Assembly (NCBI RefSeq): GCF_030815085.1
Contig: NZ_JAUSWG010000001.1
Strand: one strand, 5' to 3'
Source: Paraclostridium ghonii
GTDB taxonomy: Bacteria; Bacillota; Clostridia; Peptostreptococcales; Peptostreptococcaceae
Length of the DNA: 64,000 bases
Part shown: one piece after another, positions 45,828-54,376 of the stretch
Position numbering within the stretch: the stretch's first letter is position 1
Layout of the letters: each line of letters opens with the position of its first letter
Program-made: the position numbers and the translations under genes
Notes under the pieces: model-generated
Seen by the model: only the letters and a program-made list of their open reading frames with translations
What the model was told of the DNA's origin: nothing
The model's database searches: none

Positions 45828-46520
45828 ATGAATCCTTATGTAAGCATAATAATACCTGCATACAATGAAGAAAACAAAATAAAAGATACTTTACTAGGAG
45901 TAGTAAATATAGAAGAAATAAATGAGATAATAGTTGTAGATGACGGTTCAAGTGATAACACTGAAAAGGCAGCAAAAAGTGTTGAAAATGATAAAATAAA
46001 GGTTTTTAAGTTAGATAGAAATAGAGGTAAAGGATACGCATTAAACTATGGATTAAAAATAGCTATGGAAAATGCGGATATAATAGGTTTCTTAGATGGA
46101 GATCTAGGAAGTTGTTCAAGTGAAACTATAAAACTTATAAAGCCTGTAATAAATAATGAAGTTGATGTAACAATAGCTAAATTCCCACCTGCTAAGAAAA
46201 AAGGTGGGATGGGATTTGTAAAAAGATTAGCTAAAGAATCAGTTTTTGAAATGACTGGAGTAGAATTAGATGCTACAATATCAGGTCAAAGAATATTTAA
46301 AAAAGAAGTTTTAGAAAAATTTGATGAAATACCTTTTGGCTATGGAGTTGAAGTTGGTATGACAATAGACATATTAAAATATGGATACTCTATAAAAGAA
46401 ATCTTAGTAAATATGACACATAGTGAAACAGGTAGAGATTTAAAAGGTTTTATACACAGAGGTAAACAATATTACCATATAAAGAAAATAGTTAATAAGA
46501 AGAACAAAGAATGGAGGTAG
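45828..46520 (+). CDS. Glycosyltransferase family 2 protein
   Basis: 230-residue GT-A fold enzyme with VSIIIPAYNEENKI, IIVVDDGSSDNT, NRGKGYALNYG and the metal-binding FLDGDLG. No membrane segment. Resembles dolichyl-phosphate-mannose-synthase-like enzymes and thus probably uses a polyprenyl phosphate or membrane acceptor, which the next gene might make. The sugar and acceptor cannot be told from sequence. Ribosome binding site aaaggagat. Confidence 0.9.
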   Translation: MNPYVSIIIPAYNEENKIKDTLLGVVNIEEINEIIVVDDGSSDNTEKAAKSVENDKIKVFKLDRNRGKGYALNYGLKIAMENADIIGFLDGDLGSCSSETIKLIKPVINNEVDVTIAKFPPAKKKGGMGFVKRLAKESVFEMTGVELDATISGQRIFKKEVLEKFDEIPFGYGVEVGMTIDILKYGYSIKEILVNMTHSETGRDLKGFIHRGKQYYHIKKIVNKKNKEWR

Positions 46521-46525
46521 TGTTA

Positions 46526-47350
46526 TTGAATAATATTATACTGTATATAATAATGCTACTAGTTGGAATGGTAACAACTTATGTTGTTATGCCATTTTTT
46601 AGAAATATGTTAATTTCAAGCAATGTAATAAGACCAAATTACAAAAATGATATGATACCTGTAAGTATGGGATTAGTTTTTTTACCTACTATAGTTATAA
46701 ATAGTATTATATTGGTATATTTTACAGATAATTATAGCAACTTAGTATATACATTTATGTATTTATTTGGGCTAATATCTATGTGTTTAGTAGGTATTTT
46801 AGATGATATTGTTGGTAATAGAGATGTTAGTGGATTAAAAGGTCACTTTAAAAGTTTATTTAAAGGAAACCTTACAACAGGTGGATTTAAAGCATTATTT
46901 GGAGGGTTTGTAGGACTTGTTATTTCAGTTGCAATATCTAAAAACATAGTAGATATATGTATAAACACTTTAATAATAGCTTTATCTACTAATTTAATGA
47001 ATTTACTAGATTTAAGACCAGGAAGAGCAATCAAAGTATATTTAGTTATAATCATAACTTTATTATTAACATTAGTAGGTTACCCTAAAGGTCTAGTGCT
47101 TATATTATTACCTTGTGTAATAGTGTATTTCTTTGATGATTTAAAAGCTAAAGCTATGATGGGAGATACTGGATCTAATGTATTAGGCATATCTATAGGT
47201 ATATTGATTGCTATAGGATATGCTAGACCTATAAGAATTGGATGGTTAGTATTTTTAGTATTTATACATATACTTACGGAAAAATACTCTTTAACTAAAA
47301 TAATAGAGAATAACAAGGTTTTAAATTTTATTGATAAGCTAGGAAGGTAA
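46526..47350 (+). CDS. MraY/WecA-like polyprenyl-phosphate glycosyl-1-phosphate transferase
   Basis: Integral membrane protein of 274 residues with about eight helices. The family motifs are GILDDIVGNRDVSGLKGHFK, NLMNLLDLRPGRAIKV and the catalytic-type MMGDTGSNVLG. I start it at TTG 46526, 7 bases after ggaggt; the in-frame ATG at 46511 overlaps the end of the previous gene and has no ribosome binding site. Shorter than MraY (about 320), so not the peptidoglycan enzyme itself. Forms an apparent five-gene unit with steA, steB, the GT2 and DUF3866 genes. Confidence 0.82.
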   Translation: MNNIILYIIMLLVGMVTTYVVMPFFRNMLISSNVIRPNYKNDMIPVSMGLVFLPTIVINSIILVYFTDNYSNLVYTFMYLFGLISMCLVGILDDIVGNRDVSGLKGHFKSLFKGNLTTGGFKALFGGFVGLVISVAISKNIVDICINTLIIALSTNLMNLLDLRPGRAIKVYLVIIITLLLTLVGYPKGLVLILLPCVIVYFFDDLKAKAMMGDTGSNVLGISIGILIAIGYARPIRIGWLVFLVFIHILTEKYSLTKIIENNKVLNFIDKLGR

Positions 47351-47354
47351 TCTT

Positions 47355-48452
47355 ATGATAAGTAAAAAAATTGGCGTAGTTGAATCTATAAAAAGTAAGT
47401 CACAAAATTTAGAAGAAATAACTTTAAATGTTAATGGAAATATAGCAAAAGCATATAATTACCCTAAAATGACGGGAAGTGTAGATATAGGAGACGAAGT
47501 TGTATTAAATACAACTGCAGTTGAATTAAGTCTTGGTACAGGTGGTTACCACTTTGTAATAACAAATTTAAATAAAATTGAATCTACTATGACTCCAGGT
47601 GGACACATAATGAAATTGAGATATACACCTATGCAAGTAAAAGTAGATTCGGTAGAAGAACAAGATAGCAAACTACATGAAAAAATAAACGAATTTAAGA
47701 GTTTAGATAGTCTTCCAGTTGTAGTTGGAACATTACATAGTATGCTTACGCCATTTGTTGCTTCATATAAGAGACATAATCCAGATAAAAAACTAGTATA
47801 TATAATGACAGATGGTGCTTCATTGCCTATATATCTAAGTAAAAATGTAGAAAATCTAAAATCTAAAAAATTAATAGATGATACTATAACTATAGGTAAT
47901 GCATTTGGTGGAGACTATGAATGTATAAATATATATTCAGCATTAATAACTGCAAAAGAAGTATTAAACGCTGATGTAGTATTTGTAAGCATGGGACCTG
48001 GAATAGCGGGGACAGGAACTAAATATGGATTTACAGGGATAGAACAAGGATCTATATTAGATGCTGTTAAAAAGCTAGGTGGGCATCCTATTGCTATTCC
48101 TAGAATGAGTTTTGCAGATAAAAGGGATAGACATGTAGGGATAAGCCACCATAGCATAACTGTACTAAGTGAAATAGTAAATGTAGAGGTAGATATACCT
48201 ATAGGGTTAGAAGATGAAGAAAAATTATCTTATGTAAACAATCAAATAAAAGAAAATAAACTAGATGAAAAACACAACATAGCATATATAAAACCAGGTA
48301 AAACTTTAGATGATTTAAATTACTTTGAATTAAAAGTTAAAAGTATGGGTAGAAATTATGAACAAGATAGTGAATTTTTCGATGCTGCTAGCAATGCAGC
48401 ATATTACTTAATGGAGGTTTGTTATGATAATAGAAGAGCAAACGGTAAGTAG
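47355..48452 (+). CDS. DUF3866 family protein
   Basis: 365-residue protein of the DUF3866 family, whose function is unknown. Features include LNTTAVELSLGTGGYHFV, a GGHIMKLRYTPMQ segment, TDGASLPIYLS, GGDYECINIYSAL and MSFADKRDRHVGISHHS with several conserved His. No membrane helix. The family is known to me from Actinobacteria and clostridia near SteA-type genes. Its 3' end overlaps nudF by 29 bases, implying coupled translation. Confidence 0.82.
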   Translation: MISKKIGVVESIKSKSQNLEEITLNVNGNIAKAYNYPKMTGSVDIGDEVVLNTTAVELSLGTGGYHFVITNLNKIESTMTPGGHIMKLRYTPMQVKVDSVEEQDSKLHEKINEFKSLDSLPVVVGTLHSMLTPFVASYKRHNPDKKLVYIMTDGASLPIYLSKNVENLKSKKLIDDTITIGNAFGGDYECINIYSALITAKEVLNADVVFVSMGPGIAGTGTKYGFTGIEQGSILDAVKKLGGHPIAIPRMSFADKRDRHVGISHHSITVLSEIVNVEVDIPIGLEDEEKLSYVNNQIKENKLDEKHNIAYIKPGKTLDDLNYFELKVKSMGRNYEQDSEFFDAASNAAYYLMEVCYDNRRANGK

Positions 48453-48954
48453 TGATAGAATATATACTGGTAAGGTTATAAGCTTAAAAGTAGACACTGT
48501 TGAAGTTCCTAAAAAAGGCTATCAAAAAAGAGAAATAATAGAACACCCTGGAGCAGTTGGAATAGTAGCTATAACTGATGAAAATAAAGTTTTATTAGTT
48601 AGACAGTATAGAAAAGCAGTAGAAAAAGTTTTATGGGAGATACCTGCAGGAAAGTTAGAGCAGGGAGAAAGTCCTAAAGATTGTGCTATCAGAGAGCTAA
48701 AAGAAGAAACTGGATATAGTGCTAATAATATAAAATTAATACATAAATTTTATACTTCAGCAGGATTCTCTAATCAAAAAATATATGTTTATTTAGCTAC
48801 CGACCTAGAAAAAGGTGAATGTAATCTAGATGAAGACGAATTTTTAGAATTACATGAAGTAGATATAAAAGATGTATACGAAATGATTGATAAAAATGAT
48901 ATAGAAGATGCAAAAACATCTATAGGTCTTTTGCTTGCAAAAGAACTTTTATAA
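48424..48954 (+). CDS. nudF: ADP-ribose pyrophosphatase (Nudix hydrolase)
   Basis: Hydrolyses ADP-ribose to AMP and ribose 5-phosphate. The Nudix box is complete: GKLEQGESPKDCAIRELKEETG, which I quote in part as GKLEQGES, REL and EETG (about residues 78-99). The EHPGAVGIVAI segment before it and YTSAGFSNQKIY after it match NudF. 176 residues. Ahead of spoIIM, the same order as B. subtilis nudF-spoIIM. Confidence 0.93.
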   Translation: MIIEEQTVSSDRIYTGKVISLKVDTVEVPKKGYQKREIIEHPGAVGIVAITDENKVLLVRQYRKAVEKVLWEIPAGKLEQGESPKDCAIRELKEETGYSANNIKLIHKFYTSAGFSNQKIYVYLATDLEKGECNLDEDEFLELHEVDIKDVYEMIDKNDIEDAKTSIGLLLAKELL

Positions 48955-48962
48955 TTAGTAAT

Positions 48963-49012
48963 AACCTCCTCTTCTCTTGCATAAAAATTATGTAAGTACA
49001 AAAGAGGGGGTT
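48963..49012 (+). promoter_or_regulatory. Inverted repeat covering the spoIIM ribosome binding site
   Basis: AACCTCCTCTT (48963-48973) can pair with AAGAGGGGGTT (49002-49012) with one T-G pair. The right arm contains the gaggggg ribosome binding site of spoIIM. It is not followed by a T run that would make it a terminator. Confidence 0.55.
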
Positions 49013-49019
49013 GTAGTTT

Positions 49020-49619
49020 TTGAGAAGAATAAATAGAAGAACCACACTAGATAAAATAAGTAAGGATATACTAATTATATCCAGTTTGTTTATAGCATTT
49101 GTAATTTTAGGATCATTGTTAAATAAAATTTTTCCTCAATATACAGAGGTAATAGGTCAAAATGTAACTTATGCAAATAGTTATTATGATTCAAGTATAA
49201 AAATAAAAGAAATTTTAATGGCAAATTTTAAAATGGACTTAAGTTTATTGGCTGGTATGTCTATATGTACATTGAGCATAATTTTAGCGCCTGTAGCTTT
49301 GATTATTTTTGCAATAAAAGGGGTATCTATAGGATACACTATAAATAGTTTTATAATAGCTATGAAGGGTAGTTCATTTAAGATGTTATGTATAACACTT
49401 ATTAAGTTTTCTGTAGTGCTTCCAGGGATGATAATATTAGCATTAATATCTTATAAATACTTTGAAGAATTTATCAAAAATATAAGAAAACAAAATAAAT
49501 CAAACTGTACATATTTAATGAAAAGGTATATAATAAACTCATTTATTATAATAATGATTAGCGTATCTGCACAAACTATTTTAAATGCTTTATCTACAAT
49601 AACATTAAAATTTTTTTAA
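49020..49619 (+). CDS. spoIIM: Stage II sporulation protein M
   Basis: Membrane protein of the SpoIIDMP machine that drives engulfment by peptidoglycan remodelling. 199 residues with five hydrophobic segments in the SpoIIM pattern: about 15-35, 75-100, 103-115, 125-150 and 175-195. TTG start 8 bases after gaggggg. The neighbours nudF (before) and a xerD-type gene (after) match B. subtilis. An inverted repeat overlaps its ribosome binding site. spoIID and spoIIP are not in this window. Confidence 0.92.
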   Translation: MRRINRRTTLDKISKDILIISSLFIAFVILGSLLNKIFPQYTEVIGQNVTYANSYYDSSIKIKEILMANFKMDLSLLAGMSICTLSIILAPVALIIFAIKGVSIGYTINSFIIAMKGSSFKMLCITLIKFSVVLPGMIILALISYKYFEEFIKNIRKQNKSNCTYLMKRYIINSFIIIMISVSAQTILNALSTITLKFF

Positions 49620-49631
49620 AAGGATTATAAT

Positions 49632-50513
49632 ATGCAACTATTAAATGAATATATACAATATATAAAATCTATAAGAAAATTAAGACATAATACAGTTAAC
49701 TCGTATTTTATAGATATAAAAAAATATTTAACATATATAGAAAATAAAAGTATTGCCTTATTTGAATCAACAGAAAATGATATAATAAGTTATATAATAG
49801 AGTTAGAAAAGATGAATGTATCTACAGCTACTATTTCAAGAAGCATATCATCTATAAAATCTTTTTATGAATATTTATTTTTAAATAGATATATAAGTAC
49901 TAATATATCTAAAAATATAAAAAAGCCTAAAATAGAAAAAAAAGAAATAGATATTTTGAGTGAAGAAGAGGTAGAAGCGTTACTAGACTTTCCACAACTA
50001 AAAAATATAAAAGATATAAGAGATAAAGCTATATTTGAAGTTTTGTATGGGACAGGTATAAAAGTAACGGAGTTAATAGAGTTAGATTTAGATGATATGA
50101 GTTTGGAATTTGATTATATTTGTTGTAAATCTGGTAAAAATCCAAGAGTTATACCAATGACTAAAACAACAAGCAAATATTTAGACAAGTATTTAAAGCA
50201 ATCCAGAAGTGAAATTTTAAAAACCAACTATGAGGAAAAGGCTTTATTTACGAACTCTAATGGAACTAGATTTACAAGACAAGGTCTTTGGAAATTAATA
50301 AAAAAGCATGCTAAAAGAGCAAATATAAATAAAAGTATAAATCCAACAATTCTTAGAAATTCATTTGCTATACACTTACTTAATCAAGGTGCAAATATAG
50401 CTGTGGTTAGCAAAATTTTAGGTAATTCTAATTTATCAAGCTTACAATATTATTTAGATTGTATGGATAAAAACATAAGACAAGAGTTAAAAGAAAAACA
50501 TCCTAGAAAATAA
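49632..50513 (+). CDS. XerD-like tyrosine recombinase with degenerate active site
   Basis: 293 residues aligning end to end with XerD, in the xerD position between spoIIM and deoB. The core-binding domain (about 1-95) is normal. In the catalytic domain the first Arg is Lys144 (GTGIKVTEL), the His of HxLRH is Thr239, the following His is Asn243, and the second catalytic His is Asn265 (LGNSNLSS). Arg242 and a Tyr (274, in LQYYLD) remain; the beta-hairpin Lys is ambiguous (Lys166 or Lys169). Three of six catalytic positions are lost, so strand exchange seems unlikely. No frameshift; the frame is well kept. Confidence 0.85.
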   Translation: MQLLNEYIQYIKSIRKLRHNTVNSYFIDIKKYLTYIENKSIALFESTENDIISYIIELEKMNVSTATISRSISSIKSFYEYLFLNRYISTNISKNIKKPKIEKKEIDILSEEEVEALLDFPQLKNIKDIRDKAIFEVLYGTGIKVTELIELDLDDMSLEFDYICCKSGKNPRVIPMTKTTSKYLDKYLKQSRSEILKTNYEEKALFTNSNGTRFTRQGLWKLIKKHAKRANINKSINPTILRNSFAIHLLNQGANIAVVSKILGNSNLSSLQYYLDCMDKNIRQELKEKHPRK

Positions 50514-50537
50514 ACTAACATTTAGGAGGAAATTTTT

Positions 50538-51707
50538 ATGAGCAGAGTTATATGGATGATAATTGATAGCGTTGGGATAGGAGCACTTCCTGATTCTGAA
50601 AAATTTGGAGATGTAAATGTAAACACTTTAGGTAATATAGTTAAAAACTATAAAGATATAAAGCTACCTAATATGCTGAAATTAGGGTTAGGAAACATAG
50701 AGGGTGTAGATAGCTTAGAGGAAGTAAAAAGCCCTATAGGAGCATTTGGAAGAGCCAATGAGGTATCTAAAGGTAAAGATACAACAACTGGACACTGGGA
50801 AATGACAGGAGTTTTAGTTGAAACACCTTTTAAAACATATGAAAATGGATTCCCAAAAGAAATAATAGACGAATTTGAAAGAAAAACAAATAGAAAAGTT
50901 ATAGGGAATAAGCCGGCATCTGGAACAGCTATACTAGATGAATTAGGAGAGCAACAAATGAAAACTAAAGAAGTAATAGTATATACTTCTGCCGATAGTG
51001 TATTCCAAATTGCAGCGCATGAAGAGATAATTCCTTTAGATGAATTATATAAAATGTGTGAGATAGCAAGAGAAATAATGATGGGTGACAATGCAGTAGC
51101 TAGAATAATAGCTAGACCGTTTATAGGACAAGCAGGAGCATTTGAAAGAACTTCTAATAGAAGAGATTACTCTTTAAGCCCATTTGAAGATACAGTATTA
51201 GATAATATAAAAAATTCAAACCTAGATGTTATAGGTGTTGGAAAAATAGAAGATATATTTAATAAGCAAGGTATAACAGAAGCTATGCATACTAAAGATA
51301 ATATGGATGGAGTAGACCAAACTATAAATTACATGAAAAAAGAAAACAATGGTCTTATATTCACAAATTTAGTTGATTTTGACTCTAAATATGGTCATAG
51401 AAGAGATGTTAAAGGATATAAACAGGCATTAGAAGAGTTTGACGCTAGAATGCCTGAAATATTAGCAAATATGAAAGATGATGATATATTAATTATAAAC
51501 TCTGACCATGGAAATGATCCTACATACAAAGGAACAGATCATACAAGAGAGTATATACCTATGTTAATTTACGGTAAAAATATTAAATGTGGATTAAATT
51601 TAGGAACTAGAAGTAGTTTTGCAGATATAGGAGCTACAGTAGCTGATATATTAAATGTAAAACCTCCTAAACATGGTAAAAGCTTCAAAAGTGATATTAT
51701 GAAATAA
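50538..51707 (+). CDS. deoB: Phosphopentomutase
   Basis: Interconverts (deoxy)ribose 1-phosphate and 5-phosphate in nucleoside salvage. Alkaline-phosphatase fold motifs: DSVGIGALPDSEKFGD, KDTTTGHWEM with the catalytic Thr, DFDSKYGHRRD and NSDHGNDPTYKGTDHTRE for metals. 389 residues. The gene order xerD-deoB(drm) is the B. subtilis one. aggagga ribosome binding site. Confidence 0.96.
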   Translation: MSRVIWMIIDSVGIGALPDSEKFGDVNVNTLGNIVKNYKDIKLPNMLKLGLGNIEGVDSLEEVKSPIGAFGRANEVSKGKDTTTGHWEMTGVLVETPFKTYENGFPKEIIDEFERKTNRKVIGNKPASGTAILDELGEQQMKTKEVIVYTSADSVFQIAAHEEIIPLDELYKMCEIAREIMMGDNAVARIIARPFIGQAGAFERTSNRRDYSLSPFEDTVLDNIKNSNLDVIGVGKIEDIFNKQGITEAMHTKDNMDGVDQTINYMKKENNGLIFTNLVDFDSKYGHRRDVKGYKQALEEFDARMPEILANMKDDDILIINSDHGNDPTYKGTDHTREYIPMLIYGKNIKCGLNLGTRSSFADIGATVADILNVKPPKHGKSFKSDIMK

Positions 51708-51754
51708 ATATTATATAGCTAGACTACAAAATAATGATATAAAGGAGATTAGTT

Positions 51755-53080
51755 ATGAGAATTTATGACATTATAAAAAAGAAAAGAGACGGACAAGCAT
51801 TAAGTAAAGAAGAAATAAATTTATTTGTAGAAAAGTACTCTAAAGGAGAAATTCCAGATTATCAGGCATCAGCTCTTTTAATGGCTATATATATAAATAA
51901 AATGACTAAAGAAGAAACAGCTTTCTTAACAGAAGCTATGATGAATTCAGGAGAAGTTATAAATCTTTCAGATATAAATGGAATAAAGGTAGATAAACAT
52001 AGTACTGGTGGAGTTGGAGATAAAACTACTATAGCATTAGCACCTTTAGTTGCAGCATGCAAAGCTCCAGTAGCTAAAATGTCAGGAAGAGGGCTTGGAC
52101 ATACTGGAGGAACATTAGATAAATTAGAAGCTATACCAGGCTTTTCTATAGAAATGGAACCTAAAAAGTTTATACAATCAGTTAATAAGCACAATATAGC
52201 TGTATGTGGACAAACAGCATCTATAGCTGTAGCAGATAAAAAAATGTATGCACTTAGAGATGTAACAGCTACAGTTGATAATATATCATTAATTGCAAGT
52301 AGTATAATGTGTAAAAAACTTGCATCAGGAGCTGATGCTATCGTATTAGATGTTAAAACTGGAGACGGTGCATTTATGAAGACTGTAGAAGATTCATTTG
52401 CACTTGCAAAAGAAATGGTAGACATTGGAGACAATATGAATAGAGAAACTATAGCGCTTATAACTGATATGGATGAACCATTAGGATTTGCAATAGGTAA
52501 CTCACTAGAGGTTATAGAGGCTATAGAAACTTTAAAAGGAAGAGGACCTAAAGACTTTGTAATGTTATGTGAAACATTAGGAGCATACATGTTACTATTA
52601 GCAAAAGTAGTTGATAATTTTGAAGATGGTAAAGCTAAAATTCAAGAAGCTATATCTAGTGGAAGTGCACTTGATAAATTAAAGGAATTTATAGAAAATC
52701 AAGGTGGAAATAGCAAAATAGTTGATGATTATTCTTTACTACCTCAAGCAAAAGAAATAATGGAAATAAAAGCTTTAAAAACTGGATATATATCAAGAAT
52801 AGAAGCTGAAGAAGTTGGAGTTTGTGCAATGATGTTAGGAGCTGGAAGAGAAACTAAAGAAGATGAACTTGATTTATCTGCAGGTATAGTTTTAACTAAG
52901 AAAGTTTCTGACTTTGTAAATGAGGGTGAAACAATAGCATATATGCACTACAATAAATTAGATAAAATTGAAGGTGCAAAAGAGAGATTTTTAAAAGCAT
53001 ATACAATATCTGATGAAAAAGTAGAACCAGGTAAATTAGTTTATGGGGTTGTAACTAAAGATAAAACTTTAAAATTCTAA
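51755..53080 (+). CDS. pdp: Pyrimidine-nucleoside phosphorylase
   Basis: Splits uridine, thymidine and deoxyuridine to base and sugar 1-phosphate, which DeoB then processes. KHSTGGVGDKTTIALAPLVAAC, MSGRGLGHTGGTLDKLE and MYALRDVTATV are diagnostic of the family. 441 residues. In B. subtilis this place after drm is taken by pupG, so the salvage specificity differs here. A large antisense frame inside it is a codon-bias shadow. Confidence 0.95.
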   Translation: MRIYDIIKKKRDGQALSKEEINLFVEKYSKGEIPDYQASALLMAIYINKMTKEETAFLTEAMMNSGEVINLSDINGIKVDKHSTGGVGDKTTIALAPLVAACKAPVAKMSGRGLGHTGGTLDKLEAIPGFSIEMEPKKFIQSVNKHNIAVCGQTASIAVADKKMYALRDVTATVDNISLIASSIMCKKLASGADAIVLDVKTGDGAFMKTVEDSFALAKEMVDIGDNMNRETIALITDMDEPLGFAIGNSLEVIEAIETLKGRGPKDFVMLCETLGAYMLLLAKVVDNFEDGKAKIQEAISSGSALDKLKEFIENQGGNSKIVDDYSLLPQAKEIMEIKALKTGYISRIEAEEVGVCAMMLGAGRETKEDELDLSAGIVLTKKVSDFVNEGETIAYMHYNKLDKIEGAKERFLKAYTISDEKVEPGKLVYGVVTKDKTLKF

Positions 53081-53092
53081 TAGATATGATTA

Positions 53093-53134
53093 AAAAAAGC
53101 CTAACGTGTAAAAAATAACGTTAGGCTTTTTATT
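53093..53134 (+). terminator. Rho-independent terminator after pdp
   Basis: AAAAAGCCTAACGT pairs with ACGTTAGGCTTTTT around a 10-base loop, T-rich after it. Confidence 0.9.
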
Positions 53135-53151
53135 TAGTTTCGACAATGTTA

Positions 53152-53180
53152 TTGAAAATTTTTATTCTTAGATTTATAAT
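53152..53180 (+). promoter_or_regulatory. Sigma-A promoter of the mltG unit
   Basis: TTGAAA, 17 bases, TATAAT, about 40 bases before the mltG ATG. Confidence 0.65.
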
Positions 53181-53218
53181 ATAAAAGATATAAATATACA
53201 TAAGGAGCAGATAACCCT

Positions 53219-54274
53219 ATGAATTTTAGAAAGGCAAGCTTTAAAATAGTCGCTGTTATAATAGTAATTGTACTAGCTTTAATTGCTGGATATATATATA
53301 GCCAAATAGGACCATATGATAAAAGTAGCAAAAAAGAGATATTAGTAGAAATACCTAATGGTTCAACATTAACAGATGTAGCGGATATTTTAGAACAAAA
53401 CAAATTAATAAAAAATAAAGTGCTATTTAAAGTTATAGAAAAGATAAAACCAAATAAAAATGGTGTTAAAGCTGGAACATATTTACTTAGCCAAAGTTAT
53501 TCTAATTCCCAAATTTTAGATATACTAACTGATGGAAAAACTCATAACGATGGAACAAAGGTAACTATACCTGAAGGATTAACTTATAAAGAAGTAATAA
53601 AAATTTTAACAGACAATAACTTAGGGAATGCTAAAGAATATGAAGAATTAATAAACAACCCTAAAGCTTTTTACAGTGATTTTAGTTTTTTAAAAGCATC
53701 AGACATAAAAAATTTAGAAGGATTTTTATATCCTGATACTTATTATTTTGATAAAGAAAGTACAGAAAAAGAAATATTATCTGCAATGTTAAAGAGGTTC
53801 GAACAAGTTTATAATAATAAGTTTAAAGAAAAACAAAAAGAAATGGATTTAACTCTTCAACAAGTTGTAAACTTAGCTTCTATAATAGAAAAAGAGGCTG
53901 TTTTAGATGAAGATAGGCCTATTATTGCTAGTGTTTTTTATAATAGGCTAAAAATAGGAATGCCTATTCAATCAGATGCTACATTACAATATGCATTTGA
54001 TGAAAGAAAAGAAAGAGTAATGTATGCGGATTTAAAAATTGATTCACCTTATAATTCTTATCTAAATAAAGGATTACCACCTACTCCTATATGTAGTCCG
54101 GGAGTTAAATCTATAGAAGCTGCATTATATCCAGCTCATACAGATTATTTATACTTTGTAGCAACTGTAGATGGAAAAAATAACTACAGTAAAACATATA
54201 AAGAACATTTAAAACATGTGGAAAACTATAAAAAAGAAAGAGATAAATTAAACGAAGAAAAATCAGAAAAGTAA
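53219..54274 (+). CDS. mltG: Endolytic transglycosylase MltG
   Basis: Cuts nascent glycan strands in peptidoglycan and probably sets strand length. One N-terminal membrane helix (about 9-29), a LysM-like region (ILVEIPNGSTLTDVADIL, then IPEGLTYKEVIKIL), and the catalytic domain with LEGFLYPDTY, NLASIIEKEA (the active-site Glu) and SPYNSYLNKGLPPTPICSPG. 351 residues. Equivalent to B. subtilis yrrL, with trmR, trhP1 and udk next as in yrrLMN-udk. Confidence 0.95.
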   Translation: MNFRKASFKIVAVIIVIVLALIAGYIYSQIGPYDKSSKKEILVEIPNGSTLTDVADILEQNKLIKNKVLFKVIEKIKPNKNGVKAGTYLLSQSYSNSQILDILTDGKTHNDGTKVTIPEGLTYKEVIKILTDNNLGNAKEYEELINNPKAFYSDFSFLKASDIKNLEGFLYPDTYYFDKESTEKEILSAMLKRFEQVYNNKFKEKQKEMDLTLQQVVNLASIIEKEAVLDEDRPIIASVFYNRLKIGMPIQSDATLQYAFDERKERVMYADLKIDSPYNSYLNKGLPPTPICSPGVKSIEAALYPAHTDYLYFVATVDGKNNYSKTYKEHLKHVENYKKERDKLNEEKSEK

Positions 54275-54291
54275 ATAAAATATTTGTCCAT

Positions 54292-54352
54292 AAAGGCAAA
54301 GTATTATCGCTTGGCTTAATACAAGTTTTAAGGCGAAACTTTGCCTTTTTTT
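54292..54352 (+). terminator. Rho-independent terminator after mltG
   Basis: AAAGGCAAAGT pairs with ACTTTGCCTTT around an imperfect inner stem, then seven T. The trmR ribosome binding site begins about 10 bases later. Confidence 0.85.
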
Positions 54353-54376
54353 AGGGCGACTCAAGGAGTTGAAAAT

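Noticed and set aside
51862..52590. 242-codon open frame on the - strand inside pdp
   Set aside because: It is fully antisense to a clear pyrimidine-nucleoside phosphorylase, has no ribosome binding site, and its composition (Ser, Ile, Pro, Ala rich) is that of a mirror frame.
53139..53145. Spo0A-box-like TTCGACA upstream of the mltG promoter
   Set aside because: A 7-base match is expected several times by chance on two strands of a window this size, and there is no supporting sigma-H promoter or known link.
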